Source: an uncultured Eubacteriales bacterium (GTDB taxonomy: Bacteria > Bacillota > Clostridia > Oscillospirales > Acutalibacteraceae). From it: a stretch of DNA of 9,739 bases. Shown here piece after piece: positions 1 through 6,433 of the stretch. The stretch spans positions 1 through 9,739 of the forward strand of contig CAKUZC010000029.1 of NCBI GenBank assembly GCA_934718145.1. The letters run 5' to 3'. Position numbers and translations under genes: made by a program. Each line of letters starts with the position of its first letter. Position 1 is the first letter of the stretch. The notes under the pieces were generated by a model. The model was not told the origin of the DNA and did no database searches. It saw only the letters and a list, made by a program, of their open reading frames with translations.

Positions 1-295
1 ACAATATACAGAACCATTCCAGTAAATTTATATTAAACGTATCTATTATATAATTTGAGATAAATAAGTTCTTATCTGACAAATCTAAACGTGACTTTAT
101 AAAATATTCGGCATTGTAGAAATCACTGCTAGCCATTGCGCTTGTTCGTGAATAATTTTTATTTCTTTTTGCGTCAAGATAATAATTCACATGTCTACTT
201 ATTTTTTTCAGCTCATATTTAAGATACTCATCTGCGTTTTCAAAAGGTTTACTTATGAGATTTTTTGGAAATACTTCTTCGAAATCTTCAATCAA
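1..295 (-). CDS. Partial ORF, 5' end only; candidate N-terminus of the eCIS AAA+ ATPase (Pvc15-like)
   Basis: A reading frame stays open for 98 codons from a TTG at 295-293 to the window edge, with no stop. The start is chosen because a GAGGAG ribosome binding site (complement of 305-310) lies 9 nt upstream and no ATG or GTG fits. It begins MIEDFEEVFPKN and is rich in charged and aromatic residues, with no signal peptide or membrane segment. It lies 48 bp after the preceding gene on the same strand, so it is probably in the same operon. The stretch RLDLSDKNLFISNYIID resembles the helical N-terminal region that precedes the AAA+ domain in eCIS ATPases (family knowledge from memory). That ATPase is commonly adjacent to DUF4255 in Afp and PVC clusters. 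No Walker motif is inside the window, so the functional name is inference. The coding status is much safer than the function. Confidence 0.6.
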   Translation of the reverse strand, partial: MIEDFEEVFPKNLISKPFENADEYLKYELKKISRHVNYYLDAKRNKNYSRTSAMASSDFYNAEYFIKSRLDLSDKNLFISNYIIDTFNINLLEWFCIL

Positions 296-343
296 TAAAA
301 AATTCTCCTCACTTTAGATGATATTTTAAAATTACCTAATAAT

Positions 344-1132
344 TTATTCCTTTTTAGGAATCTTACGCAATTTAATATCTCCATATATAGCTTCGCCCGA
401 TTGATGCAATCCTTTAACATTGAACATAACTTTGCCTCTGAGTTCTTCTGTTTTACATTCAAACGTGAGTTCGTCTTCTTTCATAAATTGGTCTATCATA
501 GGCATGATTAACATGCCGGTACTTCCTGTCTTTAAATCCCATATCGGATAAAATTGTCCACCTGGTTCTAACTTTTCAGGAGCGGGTTCTCTTAAAGTGT
601 AAACTTTTTTTTCTTTGTCAAACCCTAAAATATATAGTTCATGTTCTTGATTTTTTAATTTGTATATATATTTTTGACCTATTATTCCACTTATAAGCTC
701 TTCTATATTTAACTTAATTTCTTGTGCTCCTTCTTCAACGGGGTCAACTAGCTTTATAAAAGAAGCTTCATTTTTAAGCCGAATGGAAACATCTGTATCT
801 GCCAGATTTTTTTTACAGTGATTAAGAGTGATTATGAACCTTGTAACATGTGTCAAAGATTTGTTGTCGGGGGTATAAGACATATCGAGTGACATGACTT
901 TTGTTTCGTTTTCCCTAAGATCTATCGACATGTTGACTTTTGCATATCCTTTACATGATATATCTACGTCATATTTTCCCGGATAAAGGTTAGAAAAAAC
1001 ATAGTAACCATCCGATTTACGAGTGTAAGGATTTTGTTTACCGTTACAAAGAATAACTGCGTCTGTAACGGGATATTTGGAATACACATCTTTAAGAAGA
1101 AATACTAAAGACGCTTTATATATTTGCCTCAT
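344..1132 (-). CDS. Carboxypeptidase-regulatory-like domain protein of an eCIS operon
   Basis: The product has 262 residues and no signal peptide. Residues about 5-85 look like a CarboxypepD_reg/Cna-B type beta-sandwich: an early valine-rich strand, then PVTDAVI, SDGYYVFSNLYPGKYDV and a following strand ending KGYAKVNMSI. The GYYVFSNLYPGKYDV stretch is the family's characteristic turn (variable side, then a PGxY strand). Residues about 90-262 form a second, beta-rich domain I do not recognise. The ATG at 1132 has an AAAGGAG site 6 nt upstream (complement of 1139-1145). The gene lies 65 bp downstream of the DUF4255 gene with no terminator between, so it is probably cotranscribed. Such beta-sandwich proteins occur beside DUF4255 genes in Gram-positive contractile injection loci (from memory). 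A structural or adaptor role on the particle is inference. Confidence 0.75.
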   Translation of the reverse strand: MRQIYKASLVFLLKDVYSKYPVTDAVILCNGKQNPYTRKSDGYYVFSNLYPGKYDVDISCKGYAKVNMSIDLRENETKVMSLDMSYTPDNKSLTHVTRFIITLNHCKKNLADTDVSIRLKNEASFIKLVDPVEEGAQEIKLNIEELISGIIGQKYIYKLKNQEHELYILGFDKEKKVYTLREPAPEKLEPGGQFYPIWDLKTGSTGMLIMPMIDQFMKEDELTFECKTEELRGKVMFNVKGLHQSGEAIYGDIKLRKIPKKE

Positions 1133-1197
1133 AATAGTCTCCTTTGTTTGTAATAATTATAGAACTTAAAATAAATTATCCCGCATTTTTAAAAACT

Positions 1198-2409
1198 TTA
1201 TTCATCGGAATCGCTTTCCGGTGGTGCGGTGTCCTGAGGTGGAGTCGGTGCACTGGGAGGAGTCGGTGCACTGGGTGGAGTGGGCATATCTGGAGGAGTT
1301 GGTGCACTGGGTGGAGTTGGCATGTCTGGAAGAGTTGGCGTACTGGGAGGTGTTGATGTACTGGGAGGAGTCGGTGCACTAGTTGGAGTGGGCATATCTG
1401 GAGGAGTCGGTGCACTAGGAGGAGTTGGCATGTCTGGAAGGGTGGGCATATCTGGAAGAGTAGGCATACCTGGGGGAGTGGGTATACTAGGTGGAGTAGG
1501 CATATTCGGTGAACTTGAATTGTTGTCAGAGCCATCACTCATGTCATCACCTGAGTCGTCGTCAGAATCATCACCAGAATCATCACCCATGTCGTCACCT
1601 GAGTCGTCATCAGAGTTATCACCTGAATCGTCGCCCATGTCGTCACCCATGTCGTCGCCTGAATCATCGCCCATGTCGTCACCCATGTCGTCGCCTGAAC
1701 CATCGTCAGAATCGTCACCATAATCGTCGCCAGAATCTTCATCTTCATCCTCGTCTTCATCCGGGCGTTGAGTGTATTCGTCGTCAATGTCTTCATCTTT
1801 GATGAATGTTTCGAAGTGGAGTTCTTTTTTATGCTCGTAATGCACGCTTTTGAGGTAAATGCTCTCAACTCTATTTTTGGGTTTATGAATATTGTCAGAA
1901 TCTATTGCAACCGGTCCTACAACATAAAAAACCGATAATTTGTAAGATTCTCCAAACATAGTCCATACTTTTACTTTTTCTTCCATATTTATGGGAAGCA
2001 TGGTAACGGGTACGTTTTCTACAGGAGAACCTGCATTGTCTGGCATGTAGCGAGCAGGAATTGTAGGATTATCTTTAAAAACTTGTATTATTTTTCCTAT
2101 TATTTTAGCTTCATCTAGTGCTTTGGATTCAATTTCTGCTTTACTGCTTACTGATATAACATAGTTGAGTTCCACCATTGCAGGAGGATCCTGAACACTG
2201 CCATCAGGTAGGGTTTTGGGTTCTTTTGCAGTACCGCTTGTATCTTCTTTAATGTCATAAGGGTGAATACCGACTATATAATTTCCACGTTCTTTAGGGT
2301 CGCAAATACCGATGCTCTCAAATTTATCAACTGTATCCGGAACCAATTTGTCCCTAAGCAAACCCATAATTCCTTTTCCTATATCTGAAATAATAGTATA
2401 TTTTGCCAT
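1198..2409 (-). CDS. DUF4255 / Pvc16-family protein (eCIS tail-terminator cap) with low-complexity tail
   Basis: The product has 403 residues. Residues 1-190 match the DUF4255 (Pvc16 N-terminal) pattern: an N-terminal helix (IISDIGKGIMGLLRDKL), a VGIHPYDIKED strand, the PPAMVELNYVISVSSKAEIE core, an ALDEAKIIGKIIQVFKDNPTIPA helix, then EEKVKVWTMFGE and a VFYVVGPVAID strand. In Afp and PVC particles this family caps the distal end of the sheath and tube. Two repeat tails follow: Asp-rich tetrapeptides (227-298) and Pro-rich hexapeptides (304-393), ending in an acidic ESDSDE. Known Pvc16-type proteins are usually shorter and lack such a tail, as far as I recall. The start at 2409 has a GGAGGA site about 9 nt upstream and lies 17 bp after the stop of the upstream gene, so the two are cotranscribed. 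The domain call is strong; the tail's function is unknown. Confidence 0.82.
   Translation of the reverse strand: MAKYTIISDIGKGIMGLLRDKLVPDTVDKFESIGICDPKERGNYIVGIHPYDIKEDTSGTAKEPKTLPDGSVQDPPAMVELNYVISVSSKAEIESKALDEAKIIGKIIQVFKDNPTIPARYMPDNAGSPVENVPVTMLPINMEEKVKVWTMFGESYKLSVFYVVGPVAIDSDNIHKPKNRVESIYLKSVHYEHKKELHFETFIKDEDIDDEYTQRPDEDEDEDEDSGDDYGDDSDDGSGDDMGDDMGDDSGDDMGDDMGDDSGDNSDDDSGDDMGDDSGDDSDDDSGDDMSDGSDNNSSSPNMPTPPSIPTPPGMPTLPDMPTLPDMPTPPSAPTPPDMPTPTSAPTPPSTSTPPSTPTLPDMPTPPSAPTPPDMPTPPSAPTPPSAPTPPQDTAPPESDSDE
1231..1500. repeat. 15 x 18-bp coding tandem repeat (Pro-rich hexapeptides)
   Basis: Fifteen consecutive 18-bp units encode residues 304-393 of the DUF4255 protein, in units such as PTPPSA, PTPPDM and PTLPDM. 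The register is unbroken (270 bp). Units differ mainly at the last two residues and at silent sites, so this is a somewhat aged array rather than a fresh expansion. Changes by one unit keep the reading frame, so tail length could vary between strains. Confidence 0.9.
1516..1731. repeat. 18 x 12-bp coding tandem repeat (acidic tetrapeptides)
   Basis: Eighteen 12-bp units encode residues 227-298 of the DUF4255 protein as GDDM, GDDS, DDDS and similar tetrapeptides (216 bp). The array is preceded by a short Glu/Asp run (residues about 217-226) and followed directly by the Pro-rich array. It makes a long, highly negative, flexible segment. Some GDDx units could bind divalent cations, but no canonical calcium-binding motif is evident. 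Confidence 0.9.
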
Positions 2410-2426
2410 ATAAAATTCCTCCGTGA

Positions 2427-3620
2427 TTAGTCTTTGTTAAGCTGATTTGGAATTGAGACATTAGCAACTTGAACCAAGTTATTGTAAAATATGAAACATT
2501 CATTTTTCTGTAGATATTTGTAAGAAATATCGTAAGCTTCAGCAAAAAATTCAACTGACATATATATCGTATCGTTAAAATTTAGAATAGGCACAGGCAT
2601 ATTTTTAGGTTCATCGTTGAGATATGCAACATTTTTTCCGCTGACTATTTCCAAAATTTTGTTTGGAGATTGTATTACCATCGTTGAGTTGTTATACATG
2701 TATTCGATATCTGCGTCTATATACTGATATAAATCTTCTATAGCCAAAAGAATATGACCATCGTACATTATTGGTGCATGTTTCATTGTAAAGTGTCCGT
2801 TAAAAAATATAACTTGCTCCGGTAAAACTGTAGAAGCTTTTTTGCCCAGTTTTACAAATTCGTCCGAACCTGTAACTAAAGCATCATATTCAGCAGCACC
2901 GTAATTTTGTTTTTCGTAAGATTCAAGTATAGTTATAGCAACACTTAATGCTTCTTGAGCGGTTTGTAACCTTTCTCCGTCCAGCATATCTTCGTCTATG
3001 AGTTTACTTAGAATTATTACATCCAATAAGCTTCTTTGTTGAATTGACAGCGAGCTTATATCTTTAATATCGACTAAACTTTCTATTTCGGCCATGAGTT
3101 CTTGCAATTTTTTTGCATCTTCATCACTTAGAGATTGTAAGACTAAAAGTGCTTCATCGGAAACAGCACCTCTTAGATCGTCAATTATTGTATCGACAGA
3201 CAAAATCTTTGAAACTTGTTTGTCAACCGATGCAACAGCGGAATTTTTCTTTTTGGATGCTTCAATTAAACTTTTAACGCTCTCAAGTTGTTTTTTTAAT
3301 TCATAGTAGGTTTTCATATTTGATGCATATTCTTGAAGTGCTGTATTTCCGGAAAGTTTAGCCCTTTGAACTATTTCATCGAGTTTGTCCACTATGTTAT
3401 CAATATTTCCTGAAACTTTTAAGTCTTCGATGATTTTATCTATTTCTTCAGCTGTAAGTTTTTGCTCGGCATCGTCGGAAGATGATGAATAGTTCGAATC
3501 GTTCTCACTTTCCAACGCTTTGGTAATAGTATAAACAGTAAATCCCAGAACTACCAATAACACAGTAAAAGACAAAAAATTTTTACTGATTTTCTTAAAC
3601 AATACTTTAATTTTATCCAT
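2427..3620 (-). CDS. Single-pass membrane protein with C-terminal copper-amine-oxidase-N-like (stalk) domain
   Basis: The product has 397 residues. A basic N-terminus (MDKIKVLFKKISKNF) precedes one hydrophobic segment at about residues 17-34 with no cleavage site, so it is probably a signal anchor with the rest outside the membrane. Residues about 50-240 are charged and strongly helical, likely a coiled-coil stalk. Residues about 268-380 look like the Cu_amine_oxidN1 'stalk' domain: a VIFFNGHFTM strand, a LLAIEDLYQYIDADIEY segment, YNNSTMVIQ, and a second half MSVEFFAEAYDISYKY. In Firmicutes this domain occurs in many exported, cell-surface-associated proteins. A good AGGAGGA site (complement of 3632-3638) precedes the ATG. 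It is the first gene of the operon that carries DUF4255, 17 bp away. Acting as a membrane or cell-wall partner for the injection particle is inference from this linkage. Confidence 0.75.
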   Translation of the reverse strand: MDKIKVLFKKISKNFLSFTVLLVVLGFTVYTITKALESENDSNYSSSSDDAEQKLTAEEIDKIIEDLKVSGNIDNIVDKLDEIVQRAKLSGNTALQEYASNMKTYYELKKQLESVKSLIEASKKKNSAVASVDKQVSKILSVDTIIDDLRGAVSDEALLVLQSLSDEDAKKLQELMAEIESLVDIKDISSLSIQQRSLLDVIILSKLIDEDMLDGERLQTAQEALSVAITILESYEKQNYGAAEYDALVTGSDEFVKLGKKASTVLPEQVIFFNGHFTMKHAPIMYDGHILLAIEDLYQYIDADIEYMYNNSTMVIQSPNKILEIVSGKNVAYLNDEPKNMPVPILNFNDTIYMSVEFFAEAYDISYKYLQKNECFIFYNNLVQVANVSIPNQLNKD

Positions 3621-3700
3621 AAAAATCGATTCCTCCTCGACAAAACTATATTTACTAATATTTTCTCACAAGTCTACATGTTTTTCAACATTAATTTTAT

Positions 3701-3728
3701 GTTATATAAACAAAAGAAAATTTAACAA
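3701..3728 (-). promoter_or_regulatory. Candidate promoter of the eCIS operon
   Basis: On the minus strand, TTGTTA (complement of 3723-3728) and TATAAC (complement of 3701-3706) are separated by 16 bp. This would give a leader of about 75 nt before the ATG at 3620. A second, closer candidate, TTGTGA with TATAGT at a 15-bp spacing, also exists, so the exact promoter is uncertain. The leader contains a small hairpin, ATGTT-GAAA-AACAT. Confidence 0.35.
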
Positions 3729-3924
3729 TAATGAATACAGAGAACGAATCGTTTTTGAAGGATCATATTTTATCTTATTTTTATGCTTCAAAAGGGCTAA
3801 TATATTTAAAAAACACGAAGTAATATCGTTATTTTATTATTGAATACTGTAACAGGATAAGAAAGATAAAATCATACTATATAATTAAAGAATAAATAAT
3901 TTTTTTATTTTGGATATAAATAAA

Positions 3925-3953
3925 TTAAAAGCCGACCATTAAAAAATGGCCGG
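3925..3953 (-). terminator. Rho-independent terminator after the broken NYLIVK-domain gene
   Basis: On the minus strand, CCGGCCATT, a 4-nt TTTT loop and AATGGTCGG form a 9-bp stem with one G-U pair, followed by CTTTTAATTT. It begins 8 nt after the TAA at 3962-3964. It is where the transcript of the full 3962-5629 gene would end, which supports reading that whole span as one gene. Confidence 0.85.
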
Positions 3954-3961
3954 TTACTGGT

Positions 3962-5629
3962 TTAATTAGAAGACGGTCTAAACGTATCTATCATACTGTT
4001 TATAGTTTGTTCTAAATGTCTTATATGGTTTGCTGGAATATCTTTTCTAAGAATTAACACATCTTTGTCAAAAGTAAAATAAGGCCATACAAATTTTCGT
4101 GCGTAATTATCTACCTCAGTGTTTCTGGGGGGTTGAGACATCAGATCGTATAGCATATTGGCTAGTTGTGTTATACGGGTTCTAACTTTTTTGTCATCAT
4201 TTTGCTGTTGTTGCCATTGTGATTTCTGCTGTTGTTGCTGTTGTGGTTGAGATGATTGCCATTATGGTTGAGATGATTGCCATTGTGGTTGAGATGATTG
4301 CCATTGTGGTTGAGATGATTGCTGTTGTGGTTGAGATGATTGCCATTGTGGTTGAGATGGCTGTGGGAGTTTTTTTACTAAATCATCTAAATGATTTATA
4401 GCTTTTTCCACCTTAGCGTAATAAGCAGTGTCTTCTTGAGATATACCCAACCATAAGGGTAACACAGTTTTATTATAGTAATCGCACGCTTCATTGTATT
4501 TCCTAGAACCCAAATCATTTTTATTGAATTTAAGGTATTGAAGATATCCAGTCATCGAAGATAATATATTACGTAGGCGTACATCTAGTCGATCCTTAGT
4601 ACTTTTTTTATCATCTATTTTACGATTAATTATACCTAGCAAATTCTGTATTATTGGAGTTTCATCTTTTTCTATTAACTCTCCTTCTTTGGATTTAAAA
4701 AAGCGTAAATAACCGTCGGATGTACTAAAACTACATGCCTTAGTATTCGCTCCTAACCCTCTTAACTCGCTATATGCTTTTCTTACTAAATTTAAGCTAG
4801 GATTTTTCAAAATATTAGGGATATCGTTTAGTTTTATTCTTGCTGCTCTTAATTTACTTAAGGATGGTACTATGAGGTAATTGAGACGGTCTATTTCTAC
4901 TATATTGTCTTTTCCTTCTCCAATTTCTCCTTCGATTGGAAGTTTATCTGTAGCCCAATAATTATAATTTTGGAAACCATTTAATGTGATATCAAATTTT
5001 ACTTCGGATGGTTTTATAAATTTTGGCGGTTCTGGAGTAGTTGCTAGGAAAGAATCGCTGAACTTAGCTGTTGTATTTGACCTATTACCACTTGATTGAC
5101 TGTTATTTCGTGAGAGTGCTGGGACAGACGGCCTTTTTTGATCATCTATTGGTTGTGGTGAGTGAAGAGTCCTACTCGGTACCGTCTTCAGAGTGGGGGT
5201 ATTTTTCCTTCCATCTAGGAGATTAATAAGGTTTCTTTCGAGGGCCGCTCTATCTAATTGGCTGTACCTGCATTTACCACCTGACTTAAATATACTTAAG
5301 TAGCCATCTGTAAGACTAAGGTCAGTGTACTTTTTTGCATTAACAAACCTTTTAATCTCGTCTTCTCTTAATTCTCTTAATTGTTCAAGGTGAAACATTA
5401 AAAACTCTGAAGCATCAACAATTTTACTTTTTTCGTCTGGTGGCCTTTTTATAACTAGGTAATTCGTAGGATTAATCTTAATCATTGTAAATTGTTCAAC
5501 CTTGCCACCAAATATTATTCTTGAATCAGTGGGGGCTACACAAAAATCTTTACATTCTTCTTTTGGAAGATATGGAGTCCAATATTTATATCCTTTGAGG
5601 TCGCCTTCTAATGATTTAAATTCTAGCAT
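3962..5629 (-). pseudogene. Large two-copy NYLIVK-domain protein gene, interrupted by an in-frame TAA
   Basis: The frame reads 455 codons from the ATG at 5629, reaches TAA at 4262-4264, then stays open in the same frame to TAA at 3962-3964 (555 codons in all). Residues about 1-140 and 208-340 are two copies of an unrecognised domain (YW, then NYLIV, then DGYL.xFK). Between them lies a Ser/Pro/Asn-rich linker. Residues 348-420 are a helical domain, and a second similar helical domain lies beyond the stop (about 485-555). The two are joined by a Gln/Ser/Pro-rich 21-bp repeat. The stop replaces a CAA (Gln) that is intact in most repeat units. No signal peptide or membrane segment is visible, so the product is probably cytosolic. 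It is either a recent nonsense allele, a sequencing error, or a 455-residue truncated protein. A CTCCT-complement ribosome binding site lies 7 nt before the ATG. Confidence 0.75.
4245..4364. repeat. 21-bp tandem repeat encoding Gln-rich heptapeptides
   Basis: Six units start at 4245, 4266, 4287, 4308, 4329 and 4350. They encode QPQWQSS-type heptapeptides on the minus strand, with one QPQQQSS variant. One unit carries the CAA-to-TAA change that ends the long reading frame. Further Gln-rich sequence without strict periodicity continues to about 4200. Confidence 0.92.
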
Positions 5630-5772
5630 AAAATCACTCCTATCATTAAATTTATATTTCGTATTTTAGAATACATTAACATTATATATATTATATATAC
5701 GAAGTCAAGTATTTTTTATAAAAATAATATAAAATTTTTAATTTAGTAAATTTTCGCAATAAAGAACCACCC
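5630..5772. repeat. 143-bp terminator/promoter/RBS cassette, copy A
   Basis: This segment matches 6253-6395 at a constant 623-bp offset with only four mismatches by my count and no gaps. It covers, on the minus strand, one arm and the trailing T-rich side of the upstream gene's terminator, about 50 bp of AT-rich sequence, the promoter, a palindrome and the ribosome binding site. Similarity stops close to the start codon. Confidence 0.93.
5681..5708 (-). promoter_or_regulatory. Sigma-A type promoter of the large NYLIVK-domain gene
   Basis: TTGACT (complement of 5703-5708) and a perfect TATAAT (complement of 5681-5686) are 16 bp apart. The near-palindrome at 5661-5674 lies at the expected transcription start, and the AGGAG site and ATG follow about 35 bp on. 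Upstream sequence is A/T-rich, as in an UP element. Confidence 0.8.
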
Positions 5773-5783
5773 GTTTTGGGTGG
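5757..5783 (-). terminator. Terminator after the 140-residue NYLIVK-domain gene
   Basis: On the minus strand, CCACCC, a 5-nt AAAAC loop and GGGTGG form a 6-bp GC-rich stem followed by TTCTTTATT. The T-tract is interrupted by one C, so termination may be incomplete. The same stem, with a different loop, follows fba. Confidence 0.7.
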
Positions 5784-5795
5784 ACTAGTTTATTT

Positions 5796-5809
5796 TTTCA
5801 ATATTGAAA
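5796..5809. repeat. 14-bp perfect palindrome
   Basis: TTTCAATATTGAAA reads the same on both strands. It lies between the 140-residue gene's stop and its terminator hairpin. No role is evident; it may be chance in AT-rich sequence. Confidence 0.5.
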
Positions 5810-5828
5810 TCATTCAGAACTAGCGATT

Positions 5829-6251
5829 TCATCGGCTTTTGTAAGTTTTTATAAGACTCAAAAGATGTTTATGAATTTTATCACTCAACTCTTTATCACA
5901 AAGCATTTCTTTGTTTTCTCCAACTCTGAAAAATCCTAAATATCCATTTTCTCCTTTAAATTCACATGCTTTCGTGTTTTCGTTTATTCCCACATCATTA
6001 AACACATAGTTTGGGTCTAAGTCGTGTACACTGTCTAGACTTAGCATAACCCTTGGTATATTATTATTTCCTCCAACATTTGGATATGATTTTACAATAA
6101 GGTAATTATCATCATCAAGTTTAATTAGTGTGCTTCCATCTTGTCCCGGTTTTAATTTAACATTAGTAGGATTAGGCATGAGCTCACTGTATGTTAGGAA
6201 CCAATATGTTTTTTCTTTGTAATCTCTCCCAATGGGTTTAAATTTTACCAT
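5829..6251 (-). CDS. Single NYLIVK-domain protein, function unknown
   Basis: The product has 140 residues when started at the ATG at 6251-6249 (MVKFKPIGRD). This start has an AGGAG site 8 nt upstream (complement of 6260-6264). An in-frame ATG at 6305 overlaps the -10 element and is not credible. The protein is one copy of the domain that occurs twice in the neighbouring 3962-5629 gene: YW near residue 18, NYLIVK near residue 50, then ENTKACEF, GYLGFFR and a C-terminal helix. It has no signal peptide or membrane segment. It stops at TGA, with TAG two codons further. It is a single-gene transcript with its own promoter and a terminator at 5757-5783. I do not recognise the family. Proximity to the eCIS operon makes a role as cargo or an accessory factor thinkable but unsupported. 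Confidence 0.8.
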   Translation of the reverse strand: MVKFKPIGRDYKEKTYWFLTYSELMPNPTNVKLKPGQDGSTLIKLDDDNYLIVKSYPNVGGNNNIPRVMLSLDSVHDLDPNYVFNDVGINENTKACEFKGENGYLGFFRVGENKEMLCDKELSDKIHKHLLSLIKTYKSR

Positions 6252-6283
6252 GAAAATCACTCCTATCATTAAATTTATATTTC

Positions 6284-6297
6284 GTATTTTAAAATAC
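6284..6297. promoter_or_regulatory. Palindromic candidate operator at the transcription start
   Basis: GTATTTTAAAATAC is a perfect 14-bp palindrome just downstream of the -10, about where transcription should start. The equivalent at 5661-5674 differs by one base. A symmetric site at +1 is a common place for a repressor, but AT-rich palindromes also arise by chance. Confidence 0.4.
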
Positions 6298-6303
6298 ATT
6301 AAC

Positions 6304-6331
6304 ATTATATATATTATATATACGAAGTCAA
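6304..6331 (-). promoter_or_regulatory. Sigma-A type promoter of the 140-residue NYLIVK-domain gene
   Basis: TTGACT (complement of 6326-6331) and TATAAT (complement of 6304-6309) lie 16 bp apart, identical to the promoter at 5681-5708. The two genes should therefore be expressed under the same conditions. Confidence 0.82.
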
Positions 6332-6379
6332 GTATTTTTTATAAAAATAACATAAAATTTTTAATTCAATAAATTTTCG

Positions 6380-6407
6380 CAATAAAGAACCACCCAATAA
6401 AGGGTGG
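6380..6407 (-). terminator. Terminator after fba
   Basis: On the minus strand, CCACCC, a TTTATT loop and GGGTGG form a 6-bp stem followed by TTCTTTATT. It begins 26 nt after the fba stop codon and overlaps the start of cassette copy B. The distal arm belongs to the shared cassette, while loop and proximal arm differ or are shared by compensation. Confidence 0.72.
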
Positions 6408-6433
6408 AATGGCAATACAAATTGAGTTAAATT

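Larger units (their letters stand above)
3621..3961. other. 341-bp AT-rich intergenic region
   Basis: This stretch separates the broken NYLIVK-domain gene from the eCIS operon, both on the minus strand. From right to left it holds a strong minus-strand terminator (3925-3953), about 200 bp of AT-rich sequence with no supported gene, and the candidate eCIS promoter and ribosome binding site. A 30-codon plus-strand ORF at 3731-3823 lacks a ribosome binding site and is not called. Confidence 0.7.
6253..6395. repeat. 143-bp terminator/promoter/RBS cassette, copy B
   Basis: This is the second copy of the cassette, in front of the 140-residue NYLIVK-domain gene. The four differences from copy A are single-base changes. 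None alters the -35, -10 or ribosome binding site; one makes the palindrome at 6284-6297 perfect. Confidence 0.93.

Noticed and set aside
1144..1868. Several plus- and minus-strand open frames across the DUF4255 repeat tail
   Set aside because: They are shadows of the 12- and 18-bp repeats, stay open only because of periodicity, give repetitive sequence, and lack ribosome binding sites.
3731..3823. 30-codon plus-strand ORF starting MNTENESFLK in the intergenic region
   Set aside because: No ribosome binding site, no recognisable product and no promoter; it is within chance expectation for 340 bp of AT-rich DNA.
4245..4364. CRISPR array
   Set aside because: The 21-bp units are contiguous with no spacers, and they encode a regular heptapeptide in the frame of the surrounding gene.
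6249..6305. Longer start (ATG at 6305) for the 140-aa gene
   Set aside because: It overlaps the -10 element and has no ribosome binding site. The ATG at 6251 has an AGGAG site in the same context as the sister gene.
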